Source: Candidatus Faecivivens stercoripullorum (GTDB taxonomy: Bacteria; Bacillota; Clostridia; Oscillospirales; Ruminococcaceae). Taken from it: a stretch of 23,141 nucleotides of DNA. The notes below the pieces were generated by a model that did no database searches, was not told the origin of the DNA, and worked only from the letters and a program-made list of their open reading frames with translations. This document shows positions 1-6,238 of this stretch, piece after piece. The DNA lies in NCBI GenBank assembly GCA_018715285.1, contig DVLW01000017.1, forward strand, positions 1-23,141, written 5' to 3'. A program made the position numbers and the translations under genes. Each line of letters begins with the position of its first letter. The first letter of the stretch is position 1.

Positions 1-1258
1 CCTCAAATGTAACCTCTATTTTCTTTGGAGAAGCGATATCCATTCTGCACAGATATTCGATTTCCAGCACAGCCATTCCGTCACTGACCGACATCTTTTC
101 TTCTCTGGACAGTATTTCACCATCCGCGAGGTTTTCCGCTTCCCATGCGGCAGCGGCCTGTTGGAGAGCGGCAAGAGCTTCTTCCTCCGAAAAATTTTTT
201 TCGGTTTCGGTATAGCTTTCTCGAACCGTTTTAATCATACCGATTGGCAGCTGTACACCACCGATGGAAAGCGGCTGGCGGGAACTGTTTTCTTCCCATA
301 AAACAGTTTGCTGCTCAGTTGGCTGTTCATTCGTTTCCGGGCCGGAAAACAGGAATCTGGTTACTTTTTCAAACAATTTGACAGCCTGACCAGCGGCATT
401 TTTGATTCCATCCGGCAGATAAAGGGGAATCGCCTTCCCGAACAGTTCGACACTCCACCGTACCTGTTGATCGCCCAGATACTCCCGCTCTTTTTGATTG
501 ATTTCGAGAGAAAATTCCCGTGTAAATTTGGCATCCGCCACCACTAACGCACTTGCATGGACATACCGTGTTTTGCCATCGGCAGATTCAGTGATGCCGG
601 TGACAATCTGCTGACCTTTGCCGACCGTTTCACCGGTCTTGACGCTTTCCTGTCCGTTGTACACTTCCAGATAAACGATGGTGCCGGTTTCCGCCGCGAT
701 AATATCGCACGGGTCGGTCGGAAGAACCGTCGGTATCTGTGCAGCTTCGTTGATTTCGATTTCAACATGAGAACCGATCTTGTTTACCGCACAGTATCCC
801 ACACCCGGAATGGTTTCGAGAATATGGTCTGCGACCGCCTGCATATCGACCGACGGCAGAAAACTTCCGATTTTCAGTCCCGCATCTTCAGCCGCCGCAA
901 TGACCAGCGATTCATCAATCTCAGACAATCCGTTCACCGACATAGCCCATGCAAAACACTGAGAAAACAGCAGTACGCCAGTAAGCACCGCCGGCCAGAC
1001 AATCAGTCCCAATCTTCTCCGGTAGCGCTGCAAAGTATAGGATACGCCGTCTTTTTCCAGTACCGCCAGTTCACAGTCGATTTCTTCTGCGAGATACTGT
1101 GCACGTTTGAAATCCTTCTGCGGTATGTACCCGAACAGTATGCCATCCGTACTGCAAAAACGTTCAGCCGAGATTTTTTCTTCCGCGCATCGGTTGATAA
1201 ACCGTGTGGTATCGCCTTCCACCCGAATCAGCAGACATCCGGGTTTAAATTTGCTCAT
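1..1258 (-). CDS. yqfD: Sporulation protein YqfD (3' end off the window)
   Basis: I translated this frame by hand: 419 codons are open from ATG at 1258 to the left edge, with no stop reached. Bacillus YqfD is about 400 residues, so nearly the whole protein is here. A soluble N-terminal domain of about 80 residues is followed by one membrane segment (about 83-106, starting LGLIVWPAVLTG). A large C-terminal domain then carries the YqfD-typical stretch IIAAETGTIVYLEV...TGETVGKGQQIVTGI, which resembles a biotinyl/lipoyl-like barrel. The start is supported by AAAGGTG about 8 nt upstream. In Bacillus yqfD belongs to the sigma-E regulon, is needed for efficient sporulation, and lies directly downstream of yqfC. 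Here the two are divergent. Its molecular activity is unknown. Family assignment is confident; the C-terminus cannot be judged. Confidence 0.9.
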   Translation of the reverse strand, partial: MSKFKPGCLLIRVEGDTTRFINRCAEEKISAERFCSTDGILFGYIPQKDFKRAQYLAEEIDCELAVLEKDGVSYTLQRYRRRLGLIVWPAVLTGVLLFSQCFAWAMSVNGLSEIDESLVIAAAEDAGLKIGSFLPSVDMQAVADHILETIPGVGYCAVNKIGSHVEIEINEAAQIPTVLPTDPCDIIAAETGTIVYLEVYNGQESVKTGETVGKGQQIVTGITESADGKTRYVHASALVVADAKFTREFSLEINQKEREYLGDQQVRWSVELFGKAIPLYLPDGIKNAAGQAVKLFEKVTRFLFSGPETNEQPTEQQTVLWEENSSRQPLSIGGVQLPIGMIKTVRESYTETEKNFSEEEALAALQQAAAAWEAENLADGEILSREEKMSVSDGMAVLEIEYLCRMDIASPKKIEVTFE

Positions 1259-1306
1259 ACATCTTCACACCTTTCTTTTCCATGCCACAATTCCGTCCGG
1301 CGGTTA

Positions 1307-1336
1307 AGTATATGCCCGGCCGCGGCTGAATATAAT
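1307..1336. promoter_or_regulatory. Divergent, mirror-image sigma-E-like promoter pair for yqfD and yqfC
   Basis: On the minus strand ATATT (1333-1329), a 14-bp spacer and CATATACT (1314-1307) match the sigma-E pattern (ATATT, 14-15 bp, CATACAAT). They lie about 50 nt upstream of the yqfD start. On the plus strand TATATG (1309-1314), a 14-bp spacer and AATATAAT (1329-1336) form a weaker match about 55 nt upstream of yqfC. Each strand's -35 element is the other strand's -10 element. YqfC and YqfD are sigma-E targets in Bacillus, so use by the mother-cell sigma factor fits. The elements are seen in the sequence; their use is inferred. Confidence 0.6.
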
Positions 1337-1390
1337 GTCAGGCAGCAGAATGTAAATCCGGGATGAAAATCGGGAAGGGAGGTGCGGACG

Positions 1391-1639
1391 ATGGCAAAAA
1401 AGAGCAATGGGTTTTGGGATGAACTCAAAATCAGTATGACTGCACCCTTTCAGGTTTGGGAAAACGGTGTGATTTACACCGAGCGATGCAGTGCGGTACT
1501 GGATATCGGGGAAGGGTATCTGCGGTTTAAGCTGGGGAAAATCCCCTGTACCATCTGGGGAAGCGGGCTGGAGATTTTATCCTATCAGGACAATCGTCTG
1601 CTGGCACGTGGGGAGGTTGAACGGATTGATTTTGGATAG
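1391..1639 (+). CDS. yqfC: Sporulation protein YqfC
   Basis: This 82-residue protein has the compact YqfC layout: a short basic N-terminus, then a beta-rich body (GYLRFKLGKIPCTIWGSGLEI) and a closing segment ending RGEVERIDFG. YqfC homologues are about 90 residues and belong to the sigma-E sporulation regulon; their biochemical role is unknown. I chose ATG 1391 because AGGGAGGTG at 1377-1384 sits about 6 nt upstream. A GTG at 1382 would lie inside that ribosome binding site. The gene overlaps the start of spoVV by 14 nt, suggesting translational coupling. The usual partner yqfD lies upstream on the opposite strand instead of following in the same operon. Confidence 0.88.
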   Translation: MAKKSNGFWDELKISMTAPFQVWENGVIYTERCSAVLDIGEGYLRFKLGKIPCTIWGSGLEILSYQDNRLLARGEVERIDFG

Positions 1640-2705
1640 AACCCGTGAGAAGATAAATGGACTGCTGGTTGTATGCGGAATGGGAGCAGGGGTACTTTTG
1701 CTGGTACGCTCAGAGGTTGCAGCGGAAGGCGTACGCCGGGGAATCAGTCTGTGTCTGGAGACGGTCATTCCGTCGCTGTTTATCTTCATGATTTTCTGCG
1801 ATCTGTTTGCCGGGCTGGGAAACGGGAATATTTTGCTGCGTCCGTTTGGGATGCTAGCGTCTGTTTACCGGCTGCCAAAGGCAACCGCGCCCGCTCTGCT
1901 TCTGGGTGTCATAGGTGGTTATCCAATCGGCGCAAGGATGGCAGCGACAATGAAACGGGAAGGAAAGCTGAACAGCCAGCAGGCCGGACGGCTTTTGACG
2001 GTTGCCTATGGAGCGAGTCCGGCTTTTATGGCAGGTGCGGGATGGTATGTTTTCGGAAACGGGAACCTGGGATTGGCACTGTGGGGCTGTCAACTTGCCG
2101 CAGGCGTGATAACAGGCATCATTCTGTCCAGGTTTTATCCGCGCGAACAGACAGAATGCAGCGTCTCTCAAAGCGGAGGACCGGGACAGTTTGTCGGCGC
2201 AGTCGTTTCAGCGGTGCGCGGAATGGGAATTATCTGTGGATTTGTCGTTGTATTTTCGGCGATTGGCAGTTATCTGAATTTACTGCCGGGTGGAATCGGA
2301 CGGTGGATTACCGCCGGGATGGAAGTCAGTGTCGGGTGCAGTGCAGCAAAGGGACTTCCTTTTTATCCTGCGCTGCTCTGTGTAGCCGGATGCTGTTCAC
2401 TGGGCGGCGTGTCGGTCTGGATGCAAAACGCCTGTTTTCTGCGGGGAAGCGGGATATCGATGCGGCTGTTTTTTATCAGCCGACTGGTACATCTGCCGCT
2501 CAGCCTGTTGATTACGCTGGCAGCCGACCGGATATTCAGTTTTTCGGGATGGATGGCCGGAGAGGTATTTTGCAGTTTTGGGACGGCAGTTCCGTCGATT
2601 GGAAGCGGAAATCTGGTTTCTTCGGTATTTTTGGTCGTTTGCTGTCTGATGCTCTTGCCAGGCGGGCGGAAGGTGTGTTATAATACTTCTGATTTTACGC
2701 GGTAA
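1626..2705 (+). CDS. ylbJ: SpoVV/YlbJ, sporulation dipicolinate transporter
   Basis: The 359-residue protein is almost entirely hydrophobic, with roughly eight or more membrane segments. It shows the YlbJ hallmarks: an N-terminal segment ending in the VIPSLFIFMIFCDLF stretch, GVIGGYPIGARMAA, and AYGASPAFMAGAGWYVFG, as in nucleoside-gate-type transporters. In Bacillus, YlbJ (SpoVV) sits in the outer forespore membrane and moves dipicolinic acid from mother cell to forespore. The open frame extends back to 1491, but that part overlaps yqfC. TTG 1626 is the most plausible start, with GGGGAGG at 1610-1616 nine nt upstream; TTG 1617 and 1632 are alternatives. It is slightly shorter than the roughly 400 residues of Bacillus. 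Linkage to yqfC supports mother-cell expression. Confidence 0.88.
   Translation: MILDRTREKINGLLVVCGMGAGVLLLVRSEVAAEGVRRGISLCLETVIPSLFIFMIFCDLFAGLGNGNILLRPFGMLASVYRLPKATAPALLLGVIGGYPIGARMAATMKREGKLNSQQAGRLLTVAYGASPAFMAGAGWYVFGNGNLGLALWGCQLAAGVITGIILSRFYPREQTECSVSQSGGPGQFVGAVVSAVRGMGIICGFVVVFSAIGSYLNLLPGGIGRWITAGMEVSVGCSAAKGLPFYPALLCVAGCCSLGGVSVWMQNACFLRGSGISMRLFFISRLVHLPLSLLITLAADRIFSFSGWMAGEVFCSFGTAVPSIGSGNLVSSVFLVVCCLMLLPGGRKVCYNTSDFTR
2655..2684 (+). promoter_or_regulatory. Sigma-A-type extended -10 promoter
   Basis: TTGCCA (2655-2660), an 18-bp spacer and TATAAT (2679-2684) preceded by TG at 2676-2677 form an extended -10 promoter. It lies inside the last codons of spoVV. Transcription would start near 2691 and produce a leader of about 140 nt before the small gene at 2830. 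This would free the housekeeping rluA-type gene from sporulation-specific control of the genes upstream. Confidence 0.7.
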
Positions 2706-2812
2706 ACGGGACTTGATCGGTCATATGCAGTCACGCTTACCGCAGACAGATGGGTGTATCTGAATCCCGGACGGATATAATGAGCTGTTCCGGCTTTTCA
2801 GACAGCCCGGGA
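2699..2812 (+). other. Structured 5' leader with three successive stems
   Basis: Between the promoter and the gene at 2830 there are three tandem inverted repeats. GCGGTAA (2699-2705) pairs with TTACCGC (2737-2743). CAGAT (2747-2751) pairs with ATCTG (2758-2762) around a 6-nt loop. TCCCGG (2765-2770) pairs with CCGGGA (2807-2812) and encloses GCTGT/ACAGC (2784-2788 with 2802-2806). The 3' arm of the last stem touches AAGGGAG (2812-2818), a likely ribosome binding site. I do not recognise a known riboswitch or RNA family. It may be a cis-regulatory leader or simply structured untranslated RNA. Confidence 0.4.
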
Positions 2813-2829
2813 AGGGAGACGACTGGGGA

Positions 2830-3039
2830 ATGGCCCTGTTTGGCAAGAAAATCGAACCGTCCTGTGCCTACTGCGAGTGGGGCGTACCGGAAGAGGAAGA
2901 AGACATGGTCTTCTGCCGCAAAAAGGGCGTAGTATCCATGTCCTATTCCTGCCGGCATTTTCAGTATGCGCCGCTGCGCCGCAAACCGAAACCGGTGCCG
3001 CCGCTGCCCAAGTACAGTCCGGAGGATTTTAAGATATGA
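2830..3039 (+). CDS. Small four-cysteine protein, possible zinc ribbon, unknown function
   Basis: The 69-residue protein starts MALFGKKIEPSCAYCEWG and has cysteines at 12, 15, 29 and 41, with a histidine at 43. CxxC followed by two further Cys suggests one small metal site, probably zinc (inference). An acidic patch EEEED (21-25) precedes the third Cys. The C-terminus is basic and proline-rich (RRKPKPVPPLPK), likely disordered. Its stop overlaps the next start as ATGA (3036-3039), so it is probably translated together with the RluA-family enzyme. A ribosome or RNA link is possible from that context alone. I recall similar uncharacterised short proteins in Clostridia but cannot name a function. 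Upstream AAGGGAG at 2812-2818 is rather far from the start; GGGGA lies directly before it. Confidence 0.75.
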   Translation: MALFGKKIEPSCAYCEWGVPEEEEDMVFCRKKGVVSMSYSCRHFQYAPLRRKPKPVPPLPKYSPEDFKI

Positions 3040-4007
3040 GGGAAATGATAATCGGCGCAAATGATGCCGGACAGCGGCTGGACAAATTCCTGCTCAAAGC
3101 GCTTCCTGCACTGCCGAAGACCTTGATGTATAAATTTTTGCGTACCCGTCACATCAAACTCAACGGCAAAAAGGCGGAGATCAGTACCCGCCTCTGTCCG
3201 GGAGACAAGCTGACCTTTTTTATCAGTGACGAGTTTTTTGTACAGGATTCCCAGCAGCTTTTTATGCAGGCACGTCCGGAAATACAGGTGGTCTATGAGG
3301 ATGAAAACCTGCTGCTGGTCAACAAACCGTCCGGACTGATTGTCCATGAGGATGAAGGGGAATCGGTCGATACTCTTATTAACCGGGTGCTGCATTATCT
3401 GTATAAAAAGGGTGATTATCATCCGGAACAGGAAGCGTCTTTTGCTCCTGCGCTCTGCAACCGGATTGACCGCAATACTGAGGGAATTGTCATTGTCGCC
3501 AAGAATGCCGAGGCACTCCGGCTGCTCAATGCCTGTATCAGGGACAGGGAACTGCACAAGTTTTATCTCTGCCTGCTCAAAGGGGTACCGTCTCCGAGAG
3601 AAGCGACTTTGCGGCATTTTATGCGGAAGGACGAGCGGGAAAACCGTGCAATCGTCTATGACCACACCGTTCCGGGCGGCAAGACGATGGTCACCCGTTA
3701 CCGGGTACTCAAAAGCTATAAAAAGATAGCGCTTGCCGAGATTGAGCTGAAGACCGGCCGTACCCATCAGATTCGTGCCCATATGGCCTATATCGGCTGT
3801 CCGCTGGTTGGAGACGGCAAGTATTCGGATAACCGCCGGGAACGTGGGCTGGGGTTTGAGAGTCAGGCGCTGTGTTCCTATAAGCTGATTTTTGATTTTA
3901 AGGAGCCGTGTGCGCTGTCTTATCTTAACGGCCGGGTGTTTACGGTGAAGTCGGTATCTTTTGCAGTTGACGAGGTGATCCGGCGTCTGGGAGATGCGCT
4001 GAACTGA
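3036..4007 (+). CDS. RluA-family pseudouridine synthase
   Basis: The 323-residue protein has an N-terminal S4-like RNA-binding region (about 10-65) followed by the RluA catalytic domain. The catalytic motif reads NRIDRNTEG, with the nucleophilic Asp at 145. Asn stands where RluA/RluD enzymes usually have His, a variant I associate with Firmicutes members. Other family motifs are LLLVNKPSGLIVHEDE near 95-110, GRTHQIRAH at 241-249 and GCPLVGDGKYS. The enzyme isomerises uridines in RNA, most likely 23S rRNA as in RluC/RluD, but the target uridine cannot be predicted. It overlaps the four-Cys gene by 4 nt. Whether it is the RluC, RluD or another subgroup is not clear, so no symbol is given. Confidence 0.9.
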   Translation: MREMIIGANDAGQRLDKFLLKALPALPKTLMYKFLRTRHIKLNGKKAEISTRLCPGDKLTFFISDEFFVQDSQQLFMQARPEIQVVYEDENLLLVNKPSGLIVHEDEGESVDTLINRVLHYLYKKGDYHPEQEASFAPALCNRIDRNTEGIVIVAKNAEALRLLNACIRDRELHKFYLCLLKGVPSPREATLRHFMRKDERENRAIVYDHTVPGGKTMVTRYRVLKSYKKIALAEIELKTGRTHQIRAHMAYIGCPLVGDGKYSDNRRERGLGFESQALCSYKLIFDFKEPCALSYLNGRVFTVKSVSFAVDEVIRRLGDALN

Positions 4008-4056
4008 GGTATAATTTTCCATACCGGTACATATGCTTTCCCGGGGAGGGAGAGAG

Positions 4057-4425
4057 ATGGAACTGCGCAGCGGCGGACTGTTTAAGAAGGACATTCTGTG
4101 TATAGATGACGGGCGTTGTCTGGGACGCGCGGATGAACTGCTGCTGGAATACAGGACGGCAGATATTCATCATAACGAGGCTCACCCGGGGACATATCAG
4201 CCGGGCACCGCTCAGGTACAGGCGCTGGTTGTCCGGGGACGTCCGCGGCTGTTTGGACTGCTGGGACGGGAACCCGATCTGCTGATTGATTGGAGTGATG
4301 TGCTGGTAATCGGAGAAGATGCGATTCTGATACATGGCCGGGGACGGGAAGTCGATGGCGGCGGAGGACTGTTTGGTACACATCCTTTTCGGGAACAGTT
4401 TGCGGAAAAGCTGCCGCATTCCTGA
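4057..4425 (+). CDS. YlmC/YmxH-family PRC-barrel protein
   Basis: This 122-residue protein matches the YlmC/YmxH layout: an opening L...K.ILCIDDGRCLGRADELLLEY, a middle QVQALVVRGRPRLFGLLGRE, then DLLIDWSDVLVIGEDAILI. That is a single PRC-barrel. Members are often annotated as sporulation proteins because YmxH is in the sporulation regulon; their function is unknown. It has an insertion of about 20 residues (near 35-55, HHNEAHPGTYQPG) and a C-terminal tail of about 25 residues. Both lengthen it compared with the roughly 85 residues of YlmC/YmxH. ATG 4057 was chosen because GGGGAGGGAG (4043-4052) lies just upstream; ATG 4033 would precede that site. A strong terminator follows. Confidence 0.8.
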   Translation: MELRSGGLFKKDILCIDDGRCLGRADELLLEYRTADIHHNEAHPGTYQPGTAQVQALVVRGRPRLFGLLGREPDLLIDWSDVLVIGEDAILIHGRGREVDGGGGLFGTHPFREQFAEKLPHS

Positions 4426-4460
4426 GACGGTTTTCGCATACAGAAAAAGAGAATACCAGT

Positions 4461-4504
4461 AAAAAAGACAGATTGTGATTTGATATCACGGTCTGTCTTT
4501 TTTT
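4461..4504 (+). terminator. Rho-independent terminator after the YlmC-like gene
   Basis: AAAAGACAGA-TTGTGA (from about 4463) pairs with TCACGG-TCTGTCTTTT across a 6-8 nt loop and runs into seven T (4498-4504). It separates the rluA-type transcription unit from the spoIIIA operon. Confidence 0.9.
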
Positions 4505-4586
4505 GTTGCCGGAAACTTTTTCAAAACTGTTCTTCCGCTTTCGTATATATCATATATATGGGTATTGCCGCCGGAAAACGGTCACC

Positions 4587-4645
4587 GGACAGGATAATTT
4601 TTTGCGGTTCTAACCGGACAGCCTGGGGCATATGATGGGGACAGA
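4587..4645 (+). promoter_or_regulatory. Putative spoIIIA promoter region with three GGACAG boxes (SpoIIID-like)
   Basis: GGACAG occurs three times on the same strand in 59 bp: GGACAGG 4587-4593, GGACAGC 4616-4622 and GGACAGA 4639-4645. The first two lie in an identical 9-mer, ACCGGACAG. The boxes resemble the SpoIIID consensus (about GGACAAG). SpoIIID modulates sigma-E genes, and I recall the spoIIIA operon among its targets in Bacillus. CATATGAT at 4629-4636 resembles a sigma-E -10 element 36 nt before spoIIIAA, but no good -35 is seen 14-15 bp upstream. The boxes are seen in sequence; binding is inferred. An AT-rich near-palindrome at 4544-4560 lies further upstream. Confidence 0.4.
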
Positions 4646-4671
4646 AAGGTCACCGAAAGGACGTGTGAGAA

Positions 4672-5742
4672 ATGCGGCTGGACGAATTTATCCGGAGCTG
4701 CCTTCCCGCCTCGGTATCGCTGGCGGTAGAGCGTGCGGAAAGAAGAACACTATATGAGCTGAGACTGCGTGCAGGACAGCCTGTGCAGTGGATTGGCAGT
4801 GAAACCGGCTGGCTTGCCGGGAACGGCAGACTGCTTCCGGTTCCGGACGGCGGACTGGTCACCACGCAGGCAATGCTGGAAGAAACGCTGTTCCGTGCGA
4901 CCGGACGTTCCATGCAAAGTGCGATGGAAAGCATCTGCAAAGGGTATGTCTCACTGCCGGGAGGCGGCAGACTGGGAGTTGCCGGTACAGCCTCGATAGG
5001 AGACGGGCAGGTTTTGGCGGTACATACAATCTCGACTTTGTGTTTCCGCTTTCCCGGATATATCCCCGATGCGGCTGACCGGCTGCTTGAACAGATGACT
5101 TTTCCATCCTCGCTGCTGATCGCGGGACCACCCATGAGTGGGAAAACAACCGTTTTGCGGGCACTGATCGGCAGGCTGGCTCGGGGAATGCGGCTGACCG
5201 TTCTGGACGAGCGTGGGGAACTGACACCGTTGCCCGATGGAGCGGTCAGCGCCGATCTGCTGACCGGGTATCCGAAGGCAGAAGCGATGATGCTTGCGGT
5301 ACGGTCGCTTTCGCCGGAGTTGATGATCTGTGATGAGCTTTCACCACGGGAAGCGGAAGCGGTATCTGCTTCATTGTATGGTGGTGTACCACTGGTCGCG
5401 ACTGTCCATGCGGGGAGTATCGAGGAACTTTTGCGGCGGGAATGGACGGCACGGTTATTGCGGGAGGGCGCATTTGAGAAGGTTGTTTTGCTGACGGGAC
5501 TGGGAAAAATGGGGGAGTTGCTGGATGGATATGCTCTCGGTACGTCTGGTAGCCGGTATCTGTCTGACCCTGTTCGGAGCAGGGATGGGAATGCGTGCTT
5601 CGGAAAAGCTGACCCGAAGGGTAGAACAACTGGGAGAGATGATCCGGCTGTGTGTCCGGCTGGAGGGACTGCTGGCACTGCGGCTGCCTACCGGTATTAT
5701 TACCGGGATGCTGACGGGAGAAGGACTGCTGCCGGCGGATAA
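4672..5742 (+). CDS. spoIIIAA: Stage III sporulation protein AA, secretion ATPase
   Basis: SpoIIIAA is the mother-cell ATPase related to type II/IV secretion ATPases, proposed to energise the SpoIIIA-SpoIIQ channel into the forespore. Walker A is GPPMSGKTT at 152-160 (Lys158). A Walker B-like ICDE has Asp221-Glu222. An Arg finger-like VLDERGEL follows the P-loop region, and HAGSIEELLRR lies nearer the C-terminus, as in the family. The ribosome binding site is GAAAGGACG upstream of ATG 4672. Homologues end near residue 300 or slightly later, but this frame runs to 356. The last 72 residues overlap spoIIIAB by 218 nt and have low-complexity Gly/Arg/Ala composition (PKGRTTGRDDPAVCPAGGTA). The ancestral stop has probably been lost, or a sequence error removes it. 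Confidence 0.92.
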   Translation: MRLDEFIRSCLPASVSLAVERAERRTLYELRLRAGQPVQWIGSETGWLAGNGRLLPVPDGGLVTTQAMLEETLFRATGRSMQSAMESICKGYVSLPGGGRLGVAGTASIGDGQVLAVHTISTLCFRFPGYIPDAADRLLEQMTFPSSLLIAGPPMSGKTTVLRALIGRLARGMRLTVLDERGELTPLPDGAVSADLLTGYPKAEAMMLAVRSLSPELMICDELSPREAEAVSASLYGGVPLVATVHAGSIEELLRREWTARLLREGAFEKVVLLTGLGKMGELLDGYALGTSGSRYLSDPVRSRDGNACFGKADPKGRTTGRDDPAVCPAGGTAGTAAAYRYYYRDADGRRTAAGG

Positions 5743-5977
5743 TCAGTGGGATGGACTGGGCGCAGACAGTCCGCAGCCGGAACGGGAAATCTGCCGTCGC
5801 CTGGCAGAAATGATCGGTCATGGTGACGCACAGAGTCAGTCGGCATCCGTTCGGATTGCAGCCGAGCAGCTGCGTGGGCTGCAGCAGACGGCCCGAATGG
5901 AAGCGCAGGGAAAAGGAAAGCTGATGATGGCGCTTGGAACACTGGCCGGGATGCTGTGCGCGGTGCTCTGTATCTGA
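5525..5977 (+). CDS. spoIIIAB: Stage III sporulation protein AB
   Basis: The 150-residue protein begins with a hydrophobic segment (LVAGICLTLFGAGMGM, about 8-23). A predicted helical region rich in charged residues follows (SEKLTRRVEQLGEMIRL), and a second hydrophobic segment closes the protein (LMMALGTLAGMLCAVLCI). This is the SpoIIIAB plan and recalls GspF-type inner-membrane secretion components. It is part of the mother-cell half of the feeding-tube complex. Bacillus SpoIIIAB is about 171 residues, so this one is short. ATG 5525 has GGGGGAG seven nt upstream, inside the spoIIIAA frame. The overlapping frame seems tolerated because the start and the N-terminal membrane helix are intact. 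Confidence 0.9.
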   Translation: MDMLSVRLVAGICLTLFGAGMGMRASEKLTRRVEQLGEMIRLCVRLEGLLALRLPTGIITGMLTGEGLLPADNQWDGLGADSPQPEREICRRLAEMIGHGDAQSQSASVRIAAEQLRGLQQTARMEAQGKGKLMMALGTLAGMLCAVLCI

Positions 5978-6011
5978 AAGGACACACAAAAGAAAGGAAT
6001 GGTCGGCAAAG

Positions 6012-6209
6012 ATGGATGTAGATCTGATTTTCCGCATCGCCGCAATTGGAATTATCGTCGCGGTACTGACCCAGGTTCTGATTCGTTCAGGGCGTGAGGA
6101 GCAGGCGATGATGACAACGCTTGCCGGGCTGATTGTGGTGCTGGGGATGCTGGTAAAGGAGATCAGCGGGCTGTTCGGGACGATTCAGCAGCTGTTCGGA
6201 CTGTACTGA
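6012..6209 (+). CDS. spoIIIAC: Stage III sporulation protein AC
   Basis: The 65-residue membrane protein has two hydrophobic helices (IFRIAAIGIIVAVLTQVLI and TTLAGLIVVLGMLVKEI) separated by a short polar loop (RSGREEQA). This is the standard SpoIIIAC layout and length (68 in Bacillus). It belongs to the mother-cell membrane part of the SpoIIIA complex, together with the related SpoIIIAD. The frame is open from 5934, but only ATG 6012 aligns with the family. Its ribosome binding site (AAAGGAATGG, about 12 nt upstream) is weak, and the 34-nt gap after spoIIIAB is the largest between the early genes of the operon. Confidence 0.92.
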   Translation: MDVDLIFRIAAIGIIVAVLTQVLIRSGREEQAMMTTLAGLIVVLGMLVKEISGLFGTIQQLFGLY

Positions 6210-6238
6210 CGGAGGATATGCAGAGAAAGGACAGGCAA

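Noticed and set aside
557..1366. A 269-residue plus-strand open frame
   Set aside because: It lies antisense to yqfD, whose translation shows recognisable family sequence, a good start and a ribosome binding site. The plus-strand product has no domain pattern.
1673..2683. A 336-residue plus-strand frame overlapping spoVV
   Set aside because: It is Arg/Gly/Cys-rich with no membrane pattern, while the spoVV frame encodes recognisable transporter motifs over the same bases.
4010..4015. Perfect TATAAT just before the YlmC-like gene
   Set aside because: No -35 element at 16-18 bp and no extended -10 TG. It lies in a small GGTAT/ATACC hairpin. A weak internal promoter is possible but not supported.
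2961..4094. A 377-residue minus-strand open frame
   Set aside because: It is antisense to the RluA-family gene and has no family motif. Codon bias of the sense gene keeps the opposite frame open.
4544..4560. AT-rich palindrome-like TATATATCATATATATG upstream of spoIIIAA
   Set aside because: It has CATATATA that resembles a sigma-E -10, but no ATATT at the right distance. AT-rich alternation alone is weak evidence for an operator.
4650..5678. A 342-residue minus-strand open frame
   Set aside because: It is antisense to spoIIIAA, and its Ser/Pro/Arg-rich composition is typical of shadow frames in GC-rich genes.
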